From Corynebacterium testudinoris (lineage in GTDB: Bacteria; Actinomycetota; Actinomycetes; Mycobacteriales; Mycobacteriaceae), in the NCBI RefSeq assembly GCF_001021045.1, contig NZ_CP011545.1, positions 2,542,001-2,606,000 of the forward strand: 64,000 nt of DNA, read 5' to 3'. The notes below the pieces were generated by a model. That model had not been told where the DNA came from, did no database searches, and worked only from the letters and a program-made list of their open reading frames with translations. This document shows, piece after piece, positions 16,273 through 25,347 of this stretch (position 1 is its first letter; each line of letters begins with the position of its first letter). Both the position numbers and the translations under genes were made by a program.

Positions 16273-18215
16273 TAGTTGCGCTCCTCTTTGATGGCGCCGT
16301 TGATCTGGCTAATCTTGCCGTGCTGGAACTCCACGACCTCACCACCGGCCGGGATTCCGGCCTGGTCAGCGGTGGGCCAACCGAATTCGCCCTTCTCCCA
16401 GCCCTTGGCACCCCAGGCATCGAAGATCGCGCCGTACTTGATGAGCTTCGCGCCGGTGGAGGGCGACCAGTAGATGTTGCCGTGCTCGAACTCCTGGAAG
16501 ACACCGCCGTTGACCTTGATCTCGTTGGACTTCGCGTGGCCCAGAACGGAGTTGGCGGTGTCCAGCTCTGCGTACTTGGCGCCAATGATCCCGGTCAGCC
16601 AGTAGTTCTTGTTGTCCTTGGTGCGGACGACGTAGCCCTTCTGGAACTGCTGGACAAAGCCGCCGTTGACTTCCTTGGCGGGTGCCGTGGGGAAGCCCAA
16701 GTCACCGTTTTCGTAGCCGGTGGTGGCCCACTCGTCGAAGATGTCGCGCGGGATCTCCTGAGCTCCGGTGGACGGGCTCCAGTAGATCGAGCCGTTCTGG
16801 AAGTGGACGTAGCGGCCAACGCCGTCACGGGTCGCGGCCTCACCCGAGATCGGGAAGCCGAGCCATCCGGACGGTCCCCCGAGGGCGTTGTAGCGGGCGT
16901 TGATGGCACCGAACAGCGCGTGCGCATCAGTGCTCGGGGACCAGTAGGCGGTGCCCGAACGGAAATCTTGACGACGCCCCTCGTTGTCCTTACCCGCTTC
17001 ATACTCGTCGTTGACGCAGGAGCCAATGTGCTTGGTCTGCTCCACGGCCACGGCGATGGCGCCACCGACGGTGCACTTGGCACCTCGATCTTCCTCGGAC
17101 AGCTTGAGCGAGTTGGCGATGTGCGGCCACGCCTGCGTCATCTCGAACTGCCAGTACGGCCAGGCGTGCACGCCTGAGGGGCGGAAGTGCGAGATCGGCT
17201 CGATGCCGACCGCCCGCGCCTCGTTGACGAAGGTGTGCGTGGTCATGTTGGACAGGATCTCCAGGCCGATACCGGCCGCCGCTGCCGGGCTGGTAGCCAC
17301 GGAGCCGGCCTGACCGAAGTCATCGGTGCCGGAGCCGGAGGAGACGTAGACGGTCATGTCTTTGAGGGCGCTGATGCCGAAGCGCGGGTTGTGATCAATC
17401 CAGTCCTGGTCACCGTAGGGTCCCCACATGGCCTGGGAATCGTAGCCACCGGCATCGCGCTGGGCAGCGGTGATCGCGGCCTGCATCCCGGAGGAGGTGG
17501 TGTCCAGGTAGCCGGAGAAGGAACCAACGAAGGAGAACAGGTACGGGTGGCGCTGGGCGAGGTTCATCGCGGCGGTACCACCCATGGACAGACCAAAGAC
17601 GGCGCGCTGCTTGGTGGAGCGGAAGCCGTTGTCCAGGATCGGGACGAGCTCCTTGGTGAGGAACGTCTCCCACTGGTAGTTCTTGCCGTTGTTGGGCTGC
17701 TGCCAATCCGAGTAGAAGGAGGACTCGCCACCGACGGGCAGGATGACGTTGACGTTCTTGTCAGCGTAGAACTGCTCGATGTTGGTCTCGATGGTCCAGC
17801 CGCTTTCGTCTTCGCGGGCGCGCAGGCCGTCAAGGGCCCACACCTCCGGGAAGTCACGGTTCGGGCTGGAGTGCCAGTCACGAGCCAGGAGCATCTGCAC
17901 CTGGATCGGCTCACCCGGCATGGCGGCGGAGTCGATGAAGATGGCGAGGCGGCGATCGCTGAGCCACTCGACGCGGTTGACCGACACACCGGCCGGTAGG
18001 TTATCGATGCTCGGGTACTCAGTGCTGATCGGCGTGCGCGCGGGCGGATCCGAGGGACGGATCTGATCCGACAGGCTGGAGCCGGAGCTCTGCGCGTTCG
18101 CGACCGGAGCAAGGCTCAGGCCGAGGGCGACGGTGGTGGGAATGACGGCAGCTGCCAAGCAGGCGTGGCGGAAGCGGCCAACGCGCTGTGGGGAACGGGA
18201 TGCGGTGTCGCGCAT
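16272..18215 (-). CDS. cop1: Mycolyltransferase Cop1/Cmt1 (PS1-like) with C-terminal LGFP repeats
   Basis: A 647-aa secreted Ag85-like esterase that transfers mycolate between trehalose monomycolates and to arabinogalactan. Residues 1-41 form a signal peptide (cleavage after VANA). The alpha/beta-hydrolase domain has nucleophile Ser210 in GLSMGG. From about residue 430 there are four or five LGFP repeats (LGFP, DLGFPT, VLGHAKS, EFGWPT) each with YWSPSTGA-like blocks, which bind the wall polymer. The start at ATG 18215 is chosen over the longer open frame because it gives an intact signal peptide, the length expected for Cop1 (about 657), and AAGGA 10-14 nt upstream. Confidence 0.95.
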   Translation of the reverse strand: MRDTASRSPQRVGRFRHACLAAAVIPTTVALGLSLAPVANAQSSGSSLSDQIRPSDPPARTPISTEYPSIDNLPAGVSVNRVEWLSDRRLAIFIDSAAMPGEPIQVQMLLARDWHSSPNRDFPEVWALDGLRAREDESGWTIETNIEQFYADKNVNVILPVGGESSFYSDWQQPNNGKNYQWETFLTKELVPILDNGFRSTKQRAVFGLSMGGTAAMNLAQRHPYLFSFVGSFSGYLDTTSSGMQAAITAAQRDAGGYDSQAMWGPYGDQDWIDHNPRFGISALKDMTVYVSSGSGTDDFGQAGSVATSPAAAAGIGLEILSNMTTHTFVNEARAVGIEPISHFRPSGVHAWPYWQFEMTQAWPHIANSLKLSEEDRGAKCTVGGAIAVAVEQTKHIGSCVNDEYEAGKDNEGRRQDFRSGTAYWSPSTDAHALFGAINARYNALGGPSGWLGFPISGEAATRDGVGRYVHFQNGSIYWSPSTGAQEIPRDIFDEWATTGYENGDLGFPTAPAKEVNGGFVQQFQKGYVVRTKDNKNYWLTGIIGAKYAELDTANSVLGHAKSNEIKVNGGVFQEFEHGNIYWSPSTGAKLIKYGAIFDAWGAKGWEKGEFGWPTADQAGIPAGGEVVEFQHGKISQINGAIKEERN

Positions 18216-18536
18216 GGAGTTGTGGTCCTTGTTCTCGTGTCGTGGTACGGATGGTCCCCCGGTGGCCGTTTGGCGGGTCGCCGATCTGAGGGCCTGCAGC
18301 GCCACCCCGGGGGTTCCCCGCCCTCGGGATCGTGCTTGGTGCAAGCCTTGCGTATCGGTCAACCCCGGTGTGCGAACGGCCGCCGGGAGTATATGTCGTT
18401 GTGTCGCCCGAGCGGAGGGATCGACTGCCTGGTGTGGGCCAGGTAGACAACCGTCTCCGTAGGTCACGGTCAAGTTTAAGTTGAACTTGAGACTTTTGGG
18501 GGCGAGACACACCGGAAGGTCATGGAAATAGCAAAC
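18216..18536. promoter_or_regulatory. Gene-free region holding the cop1 promoter
   Basis: About 320 bp without a supportable gene; the open frame here is only an upstream extension of cop1. A dyad TCAAGTT-N7-AACTTGA (18470-18490) lies about 255 nt upstream of the cop1 ATG and is the most obvious site. A long 5' leader is possible. No other structure was recognised. Confidence 0.4.
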
Positions 18537-18571
18537 AGCCCCGCCCAACCTTGGTCAGGTTGAGCGGGGCT
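18537..18571 (-). terminator. Hairpin terminator downstream of cmt2
   Basis: AGCCCCGC-C-CAACC pairs with GGTTG-A-GCGGGGCT around a 7-nt loop, 24 bp after the cmt2 stop in the direction of transcription, followed by TGTTTGC. It separates cmt2 from cop1, implying that cop1 has its own promoter. Confidence 0.75.
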
Positions 18572-18595
18572 GCGAGTGAAAAGAAGGCGTGGTGA

Positions 18596-19612
18596 TTACC
18601 AGGCGTTCATGACGTCGAGGACGCGGTTGCGGGACTTCTCCAGCTGAGAACCGAACTGGGTCCAGTTGTGGATGCCGGTGATCGGGTAATCAGTGGTGAC
18701 GTTCAGGCCAGCAGCGCGGGCTTTACCCTCCCACAGGCGGGTGGTGACGCGAGCCAGCATCTCCAGCGGGGCGCCGGACAGCTTGAGGTTGGCCGGGAAG
18801 TTAGCGTCCTCCGGGCCGGGGATACCGGTGGCGGCGGAGATGTAGACGTCCGAGTTAGCCAGGCCGTTCATGTTCAAGAACGGATCGTTCTCGAATCGAC
18901 GGGGGCTGACGATGCTGCCGTACATGGCGTTGAGGTTGAAGCCACCAGCATCCAGCAGGGCGACGCGGAGCATGGTCTGCATGCCCGGCAGGGTCGGGGT
19001 GAGGTAGCCCGAGAAGGACAGAGCCTGGCGGAACTGGCCGGGGTGCTTGGCAGCGAGGTTCAGCGCGGCGGTGCCACCCATGGACAGGCCAGCGATGGAG
19101 TTGTTGTTCGGGGCAACGCCGAAGTTGTTGGCCAGGTAAGCGGGAAGCTCCGAGGTCAGGAAGGTCTCCCACTGGTAGGTGACCGGGTTGTTCAGGTCGT
19201 AGGTAGCGGGACCCTCCCAGTCAGCGTAGAAGGAGCCGGCGCCGCCGATCGGCATGACGAGGGTGATGTTGGTGCCTTCGTACACGGCCGGGGCGTTGAC
19301 GTCCACGGTCCAGGCGTTGGCGTGCTCGGTGGCGCGCAGGCCATCCAGGAGGTACAGAGCTGCGTTGCCGCCGCGTGCGGCCGGCTTGATCTGGACGGGG
19401 ATGTTGCGGCCCGTGGCAGCAGACCACACGTCACAGCGCTGGACGCCCCAGCCAACGCCGTCCCAGTCGCAGGTACCCGTCGCGTCACCGCGGAGTTGGG
19501 CTTTGGCCTCACCAGCATTGACAAACACCATGAGTGCTAGGGCGGTGGCAAATGCGGTCAGGACGACGATGGCCTTTCGGCTCAAACGTCGGGCTCCGGT
19601 CAGGAAGGTCAT
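18596..19612 (-). CDS. cmt2: Mycolyltransferase Cmt2 (Ag85-like, no LGFP repeats)
   Basis: A 338-aa secreted mycolyltransferase of the Ag85/esterase D family. The signal peptide spans residues 1-38 (cleavage after AKA) and the serine nucleophile is in the motif SIAGLSMGG. The C-terminal GIHNWTQFGSQL segment supplies the catalytic His. ATG 19612 (MTFLTGARR) is chosen over upstream in-frame codons because AGGAG sits 6-10 nt before it and the signal peptide is complete. It is a paralogue of the neighbouring cop1, from which it is separated by a terminator. Confidence 0.93.
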   Translation of the reverse strand: MTFLTGARRLSRKAIVVLTAFATALALMVFVNAGEAKAQLRGDATGTCDWDGVGWGVQRCDVWSAATGRNIPVQIKPAARGGNAALYLLDGLRATEHANAWTVDVNAPAVYEGTNITLVMPIGGAGSFYADWEGPATYDLNNPVTYQWETFLTSELPAYLANNFGVAPNNNSIAGLSMGGTAALNLAAKHPGQFRQALSFSGYLTPTLPGMQTMLRVALLDAGGFNLNAMYGSIVSPRRFENDPFLNMNGLANSDVYISAATGIPGPEDANFPANLKLSGAPLEMLARVTTRLWEGKARAAGLNVTTDYPITGIHNWTQFGSQLEKSRNRVLDVMNAW

Positions 19613-19774
19613 TGTTCTCCTCGGCTTTACAGTGGCTCTGGATGGCACTGATTGGTTTATCGGCGCGCCCCGCAACTTCGTTAACAACAGCCGCTGATAA
19701 CCGTTCTAGGACGCACGCGCATACTTCGCTCGGACATAGCTTAGACCACGCCGTGATGATTTACTCATCCGATT

Positions 19775-19787
19775 GTTATCAGTTCGT
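19775..19787 (-). promoter_or_regulatory. Second copy of the 13-mer found upstream of the porin-like gene
   Basis: GTTATCAGTTCGT is identical to 6296-6308. CTGATAAC near 19693 forms an inverted partner to GTTATCAG here, about 75 bp apart, so a looping operator for cmt2 is conceivable. Confidence 0.3.
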
Positions 19788-19800
19788 GACTAAATTGCTA

Positions 19801-21771
19801 CTACCTGGGAGTATCTAAGGAAACTTCTGTCGGCCAGGCGATGGGCCTGCCCGAATCAGGGGGTCCCAGTTCCTTGATCGCTTCCTCTGGATCGAAGGCG
19901 ATTTGCAGCGTGCGGCCCTCCGTGAGCGAGTAGCGGATGTTGGCGAGGAAGCGGCTCCAGCTCATGGGCTCGCGGGAGGTGGCCAAGAGCTCGGAAATCT
20001 CCGGCGTCTGAAGAGCCTCCCGCGCCACCCGGGTCTCCTCGCGTGGGTACCAGCCGTAGAGCAGGTCGATGTCGGCATCGGTATCGGCGGCCTGCCAGCT
20101 GAAAGGCAGCCACTTGTCGTGGCCAACGCGGCCGTCCTCATCGCGCGGCAGGCGGGCCGCCAGCGGTGTGGTGAGGCCAACGGTGTCTAGTACTCGGAAG
20201 TCGAGGGGGGCATTCATACTGGTCATGCCCAAATTGGTGTGGTACAACGTCGGGCGCAGATTGCCCAGACCAGATCCGTCGAGGGCGTTCGCCGCGGGGT
20301 CTTGGCGCGGGTTGGTCATCCACGAGAAGTACGCCGGATCGCCGGTGAGGTATTGCGACATGAGCGCCGCATCCTCCGCCTCTGCCTGCTCCATGATCGG
20401 GGCGAAGTCGCGCAAGCCCTTGTTATCTGTGAAATCACTCGCGAGCAACGGCGGGTCACCCTGCTCACGATTGTTAGCAAACGTCCAGAAGTCACGCTCG
20501 TCGACGATACCGAGATCGTCGGCGTATTCTTCCTCCCAGTTGAGGGTGTGTCCGTCAGCGACGACACTCCACGCCCACCACGACAAGCCCACGAATGAAA
20601 CAACGAGCGCAGTATCGAAGACCCACGAGGGGCGCGCGAGGTCAAGCAACGGCACGACGAGCACAGGGAGCAGTGCCGCGAACAAGGGCAGCAGGAGCAT
20701 CCGGCCATGCATGAAGTCGCCGCCGACGCGCAACACGTACGTCGTGTGCAGGGCGGCAGCGAGCAGAATCAACGCGGTGGCCGCACCGGGAGTGCGCGCC
20801 ACGCGCACGACCCCGCGGCGGCCTGCGGGATCGGGTACGGGGGACGTCGATAAGCGCCACAGAACGATCGCCGCCATGAGCAAGGCCACGACGAGCGCAA
20901 TCCACAGGTGATACGGCTCGGAAAGATCGCTGGCATAAGCCCAACCGTTGGCCCACTGCGCGTCGCTGGCGGACTTGGCAACGGCAGTATGTGGGGTGAT
21001 GAGCCCGTAATAGCCCATGCGGAAAATCTGGTAGCCGAGCGGGACGGGCAGGGCGGCGGCCATGATGAGCGCGCGCCCCTTCCAGCTGGGCGTGCCGATA
21101 AGGATGAGCAAGCCGACGAGCCCGCCATAGAGCGCAAGCTCGGGGCGGACGAGCCAGGACAGCCCGCACCAGAAAGCCAGCCAGTAGACAATGCCGTCGA
21201 CGCGGGACGCGACGTGGTGGCGGCCGGAGGCCACCGTGGGCGTTGCCCAGGACACCAACAGCCACCACAGGACGGCGATCCAGAACAGGCTCAGGCCCCA
21301 TTCGAGGCCGGAGGTGGCGAAGTCGCGCGCGGGGGGAACCGCCAGATAGATCAGCCCGCCGACTGGGACGAGGAGGACAGCGCGGTGGCGGCGATACAGG
21401 CGCGAGGTCCCCCACGCGCCGATGGCCAGGGCCGCGGTGGTGAAGATGAGCGCCAGCCACATGGCGATCATCTCGAGGCGGGCATCAGAGACCAGGGCGA
21501 CCAGATAGATGAGGTACTGCCACAGGGTCGAGGTATTCGCTTCGACGCGCTCGCCTGCGTTGAACACGGGGCCGTTTCCAGCCAGAAGGTTGCGCACGGT
21601 GCGCAGGACGATGAGTCCGTCATCGCTCATCCAGCGCCGGGTCCACCCGCCGATGAAGGCGAGGACCCCCAAGACGAGCACTCCCGCGAGGGCCGACCAT
21701 CCGGTGATGGTTCCGCGGCCGATGAGTGAGCTCGGTGATCGGCGGGAACCCTCCCGAACAGCTGTGGTCAT
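19801..21771 (-). CDS. aftB: Terminal beta-(1,2)-arabinofuranosyltransferase AftB
   Basis: A 656-aa GT-C glycosyltransferase with about ten membrane segments in the N-terminal 420 residues and a periplasmic C-terminal domain. The first periplasmic loop carries the catalytic acidic motif RRWMSDDGLI (about residues 45-54), typical of GT-C enzymes using decaprenyl-phosphoryl-arabinose. It adds the terminal beta-1,2 arabinofuranose residues to arabinan, creating mycolylation sites. Gene order with ubiA, PAP2 and glfT2 matches Rv3805c-Rv3808c and C. glutamicum. Confidence 0.93.
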   Translation of the reverse strand: MTTAVREGSRRSPSSLIGRGTITGWSALAGVLVLGVLAFIGGWTRRWMSDDGLIVLRTVRNLLAGNGPVFNAGERVEANTSTLWQYLIYLVALVSDARLEMIAMWLALIFTTAALAIGAWGTSRLYRRHRAVLLVPVGGLIYLAVPPARDFATSGLEWGLSLFWIAVLWWLLVSWATPTVASGRHHVASRVDGIVYWLAFWCGLSWLVRPELALYGGLVGLLILIGTPSWKGRALIMAAALPVPLGYQIFRMGYYGLITPHTAVAKSASDAQWANGWAYASDLSEPYHLWIALVVALLMAAIVLWRLSTSPVPDPAGRRGVVRVARTPGAATALILLAAALHTTYVLRVGGDFMHGRMLLLPLFAALLPVLVVPLLDLARPSWVFDTALVVSFVGLSWWAWSVVADGHTLNWEEEYADDLGIVDERDFWTFANNREQGDPPLLASDFTDNKGLRDFAPIMEQAEAEDAALMSQYLTGDPAYFSWMTNPRQDPAANALDGSGLGNLRPTLYHTNLGMTSMNAPLDFRVLDTVGLTTPLAARLPRDEDGRVGHDKWLPFSWQAADTDADIDLLYGWYPREETRVAREALQTPEISELLATSREPMSWSRFLANIRYSLTEGRTLQIAFDPEEAIKELGPPDSGRPIAWPTEVSLDTPR

Positions 21772-21801
21772 GGTGGCAGATGTTACCAGGGTGAAACTGG
21801 C

Positions 21802-22782
21802 TTAGAACGCAGGCACCAAGTACACCGCGAGGACAATGCACACCACCCACAACAGGGCCAGGGCCTGCAAGACGCGGTCCGACAACGCCATCTCATCCGG
21901 AGCGCCACCGGCACCGCGGTCAACGTCGGCGGCGTAGCGCAGGATCGCGATAGTGAACGGAACCATGGACACCTGGTACCACACGGCGGCGGCACCCTCG
22001 ACGGCGTTGGACAGCTGGAAACCCCACAGGGCGTAGCTCATGACGACGGCCGTGGCGGCCAGCGTCCACACAAAGCGCAGGTAGGTCGGGGTGTACCCCT
22101 GGAGGGATTTGCGGATCTTCTTGCCAGTGCGCTCGGCCAGCAGCAGCTCAGAGTAGCGCTTGCCCGAGGCCATGAACAGCGAACCGAAGGCGGCTACCAG
22201 CAGGAACCACTGGGACAGCTCGATGCCCGCGGCCACGCCACCGGCCATGGCGCGCAGCATGAACCCGGAGGACACCAGCGCGATATCAATGACCGGCAGG
22301 TGCTTCCAGCCGAAGCAATAGCCCAACTGCAGGCCAATGTAGACGGCCACGACGACCGCCAGGCCCCAGCCAGACGAAGCCAGGAAGGACAGGCCAATGG
22401 CGGCGATGATGAGCACAACCGCCATGGCATACGCCAGGTTGATCGGCAGCATGCCGGAGGCGATCGGGCGGTACTTCTTGGTCGGGTGCTCGCGGTCGGC
22501 ATCGACATCACGAGCATCATTGACCAGGTAGATCGATGAGGCGGCGAGGCAGAAGACGACGAAGGCGAGGATGACGTCGACGAGCGTGCGACCGTCGAGA
22601 AGCGCTTCCGCACCGGCCGCGGCGGGGGCCGCGACGACGAGGACGTTCTTGACCCACTGCTTCGGCCGCAGCGCCTTGATCATTGCATCGGGCAAGTTCT
22701 TCGGCGGCTGGCGCTTGCGCGTGTTGTCAATGCCCTCGGTATGGGGCTCGGATTGAAAGATCCCCGTCTTTTCCTCGGTCAC
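21802..22782 (-). CDS. ubiA: Decaprenyl-phosphate phosphoribosyltransferase (DPPR synthase, UbiA family)
   Basis: A 326-aa UbiA-superfamily membrane enzyme that joins phosphoribose pyrophosphate to decaprenyl phosphate, the first step of the arabinose donor pathway. The first Asp-rich motif is NDARDVDADREHP (about residues 87-99); the second, less acidic region is near PVIDIALVSSGFMLR (about 180). About nine membrane segments are visible. The GTG start overlaps the upstream PAP2 gene's stop in a GTGA, so translation is coupled. It is the orthologue of Rv3806c by context and motif. Confidence 0.92.
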   Translation of the reverse strand: MTEEKTGIFQSEPHTEGIDNTRKRQPPKNLPDAMIKALRPKQWVKNVLVVAAPAAAGAEALLDGRTLVDVILAFVVFCLAASSIYLVNDARDVDADREHPTKKYRPIASGMLPINLAYAMAVVLIIAAIGLSFLASSGWGLAVVVAVYIGLQLGYCFGWKHLPVIDIALVSSGFMLRAMAGGVAAGIELSQWFLLVAAFGSLFMASGKRYSELLLAERTGKKIRKSLQGYTPTYLRFVWTLAATAVVMSYALWGFQLSNAVEGAAAVWYQVSMVPFTIAILRYAADVDRGAGGAPDEMALSDRVLQALALLWVVCIVLAVYLVPAF

Positions 22783-23282
22783 GCTATCTTCCTCTCCATC
22801 GTGGTGACTGCGCGGCTCGTGGCCACGCCCAGCAGGGCGCCCGCGAGCGTGTCAGTCGGGTAATGCACCCCCAGGACCATACGCGAGACCATCATCACCG
22901 GAATTCCCGCCAGCGGCATCGCCGAACCACTAAGGCTGGACAGCGAGGTCAGCGCCGCGGCAGTCGACGTGGCGTGTGACGAAGGAAACGACAGCCGCGA
23001 CGGAGTACCCACGCCCACGCGAATGCGTGGATCATGGGGGCGCTTACGCCGCACGACCCGCTTGATCACCACCGATGCCGCATGCGAGGCGAAGGCGGAC
23101 ACGCCCACGCCCACCCATTGTCGACGCCGCCGTTTATCCACCGCCGCACCGAGTGCGGCGACAGCCATCCACCCCAGCGCGTGCTCGCCAAAGTGCGACA
23201 GGGTGCGGGCACCTGGCACGACGCCGGGTCGGTCGACGAGGACCTCCTGGAGGTCAACGAGCAGATCTACCTCGGATTTCAC
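22779..23282 (-). CDS. PAP2-family phosphatase, probable decaprenylphosphoryl-5-phosphoribose phosphatase
   Basis: A 167-aa PAP2 enzyme with the three family motifs: KRVVRRKRP (about residues 73-81), PSSHAT (about 100-105) and a GVHYPTDTLAG block near 140. It is the counterpart of Rv3807c, proposed to remove the 5-phosphate from DPPR. It overlaps glfT2 upstream and ubiA downstream by 4 bp each (GTGA), so glfT2-PAP2-ubiA form a tightly coupled block. An undecaprenyl-pyrophosphatase role is the alternative. Confidence 0.85.
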   Translation of the reverse strand: MKSEVDLLVDLQEVLVDRPGVVPGARTLSHFGEHALGWMAVAALGAAVDKRRRRQWVGVGVSAFASHAASVVIKRVVRRKRPHDPRIRVGVGTPSRLSFPSSHATSTAAALTSLSSLSGSAMPLAGIPVMMVSRMVLGVHYPTDTLAGALLGVATSRAVTTMERKIA

Positions 23283-25273
23283 CGGAAAATCTCCCCCCAG
23301 GATTCGCGGCTGACCAGGCGTGGCTCGGCGGCCCGGTACTGCTCGCGCAGGTCATCGAAGCGGTCTTCGATCTCCGACTGCAGCTCCCAGGTCTCCTTGA
23401 GCAGCTCCTTCGCCAGGGCGCGATCCCGCTTGCGGTAGGCGACGCCGTTGTTGCCGGCGGTGGTGACCGTCGCGCCGTCGAGACGCGAGAGCGTGAACCA
23501 GCGTGCCTGATCCGGGGAGAGGTTGGCCTGCGGCACCTCGTGGTGGCGCGGATCCTCCTGGCTCAGTGAATGCTTGAGGCCCTTGATCAGCCAGTTCAGC
23601 TTGCGCACCTTGTTCAGGCGCCCGCCCACATCCTTCATCGGCACGCCCGGCGCGCCCGAGGACGGCGGCAGCTCAGAGGAGGAGGAAATGACGACGGCAT
23701 CCGGGTAGTTCTTGCGGATTTCGGCGATGCGCGGCAACGAGGTCTCAAGGATGTCGAAGAGCTGGTCCGGGCCCGCGAGGAAGTCACGCATGGACTCCAA
23801 CTGGATCGCGAGCGTGGAGTACTCCATGCACATCAGGTGCTTGAAGGTGGACTTGCGCAGGCTCGTGATGATGCCCTCGATGGGGCCATCAAAGTTCAGT
23901 GCCGCGACGATGAGGCGGTTGCGCAGGTGGAAGTACGCCTGCCAGTCAATCGCATCGTCCTTATCGGTCCAGGCCATGTGCCAGATGGCCACGCCCGGCC
24001 ACGTCACCGTCGGGAATCCCTTCTTGGCGGCGCGCAGCGAATACTCCGTGTCGTCCCACTTGATAAACAAGGGCAGGGGCTGGCCGTTCGCCTCCGCGAC
24101 GACGCGGGGGAACATGCACATCCACCAGCCGTTGTAATCCACATCGATGCGGCGGTGCAGGTCGCGGGAGTTAATCGCGTCCGGATCCTTCGCGTCACGC
24201 GGATCCCCGAGGTAGTTGAGCGGGTAGGTGGCGAAATCGTGATCCTCCACCGAGTGCGGGGCCTTGCCCCACATGAAGTCGGTGCCGCCGACGATCTCAC
24301 CCATGGTGCGCAGCTGGCTACGTTCCTGCAGGTTGAGCATCTGACCGCCGATGATGATCGGGCTGGCCGCGTAACGGCCGACCTGGATCGCGCGGAGGAT
24401 CGACTCCGGCTCGATGGCGATGTCATCATCCATGTACAAAATGAACGGGGATTGCGCCGCACCAGCCGCGCCATCACCCAGTGCCTCAAACATGATGCGC
24501 GAGTAGCCACCCGAGCCGCCGAGGTTGCCCTGGCGGAACTCGTGGAAACGCTCACCGAAGTGGGCGACAGCCTCGTCGTAGCCGGGGAAATCCGCCGGAT
24601 GCTGATTACCCTGATCGGGCATGATGACGGCATCAATCGCGGCGTCGACAAGCGGATCCTCCGCCAACGCCTGCAAGGCGGCAACCGCATCGGCCGGACG
24701 GTTAAACGTCGGGATACCGACGGTGGCGCGCTTCTCAAAGGGGCCAACCTGCGTGCCATCCGGCATCGTCTGCGGGCCCGGCTCCTGGTCGGCGTACCAG
24801 CCGGCCTCAGTGATCGTCGTATCCGTCTCCGCCGTCACGTCGAACCACAGCCAGCCACCATCCTCAAAATGGGACAGCGGGATGGAAAACTCCACGACAT
24901 CATCAACAACCAACTGGCCATCGACGGACACCCGAGTGCCATCAATCTTCGAGCGATACACATCCACGCTCGCGGTACCGGCCACCTTCATCCGCAGCAG
25001 CACATGATCCAGCTGCGACCAGCGGCGCCAATAGCTCGCGGGGAAAGCGTTGAAATAGGTCTCAAAAGAAGCCTCTGCACCGGCCGGGACCGTGACGGTC
25101 ACCCGATCGGACCAGGTCAGGCGATCCTTGTTTTGCTCCGCCTCGAGCAGGTAGAGGCTGCGCACATCATGTGGCTCGCCACGCTTGGGCAGCAAAATTC
25201 GCTGCAACATCTCGCGCACGTTCTGGGTTCCGGTCTGGTTCACGTCCGTCAACTCTGCCTTTCGACTATTCAT
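23279..25273 (-). CDS. glfT2: Galactofuranosyltransferase GlfT2 (bifunctional galactan polymerase)
   Basis: A 664-aa GT2-family enzyme that alternately builds beta-1,5 and beta-1,6 galactofuranose linkages of the galactan. An N-terminal beta-rich domain contains NAFPASYWRRW near residue 80. The GT-A domain has the metal-binding LYMDDDIAIEP (about residue 288) and the catalytic FIKWDDTEYSLRAAKKG (about 410) with the later HMAWTDKDD. The start at ATG 25273 is preferred to an in-frame TTG at 25303; its GGGAG is too close to be ideal, and a GTG ten codons downstream is also possible. It is divergently placed from the TPM-like gene, 74 bp away. Confidence 0.93.
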   Translation of the reverse strand: MNSRKAELTDVNQTGTQNVREMLQRILLPKRGEPHDVRSLYLLEAEQNKDRLTWSDRVTVTVPAGAEASFETYFNAFPASYWRRWSQLDHVLLRMKVAGTASVDVYRSKIDGTRVSVDGQLVVDDVVEFSIPLSHFEDGGWLWFDVTAETDTTITEAGWYADQEPGPQTMPDGTQVGPFEKRATVGIPTFNRPADAVAALQALAEDPLVDAAIDAVIMPDQGNQHPADFPGYDEAVAHFGERFHEFRQGNLGGSGGYSRIMFEALGDGAAGAAQSPFILYMDDDIAIEPESILRAIQVGRYAASPIIIGGQMLNLQERSQLRTMGEIVGGTDFMWGKAPHSVEDHDFATYPLNYLGDPRDAKDPDAINSRDLHRRIDVDYNGWWMCMFPRVVAEANGQPLPLFIKWDDTEYSLRAAKKGFPTVTWPGVAIWHMAWTDKDDAIDWQAYFHLRNRLIVAALNFDGPIEGIITSLRKSTFKHLMCMEYSTLAIQLESMRDFLAGPDQLFDILETSLPRIAEIRKNYPDAVVISSSSELPPSSGAPGVPMKDVGGRLNKVRKLNWLIKGLKHSLSQEDPRHHEVPQANLSPDQARWFTLSRLDGATVTTAGNNGVAYRKRDRALAKELLKETWELQSEIEDRFDDLREQYRAAEPRLVSRESWGEIFR

Positions 25274-25347
25274 CTCCCGACTAAGGGTAGTGCGCGGGAC
25301 CAACTTTTCGCGTCACACACGCACCGTACCTGCGTACCATCGCGTTC

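Noticed and set aside
18216..18548. Extended N-terminus of Cop1 from the longest open frame
   Set aside because: The extra 111 residues have no domain and would put the signal peptide in the interior; ATG 18215 gives a normal secreted protein and ribosome site.
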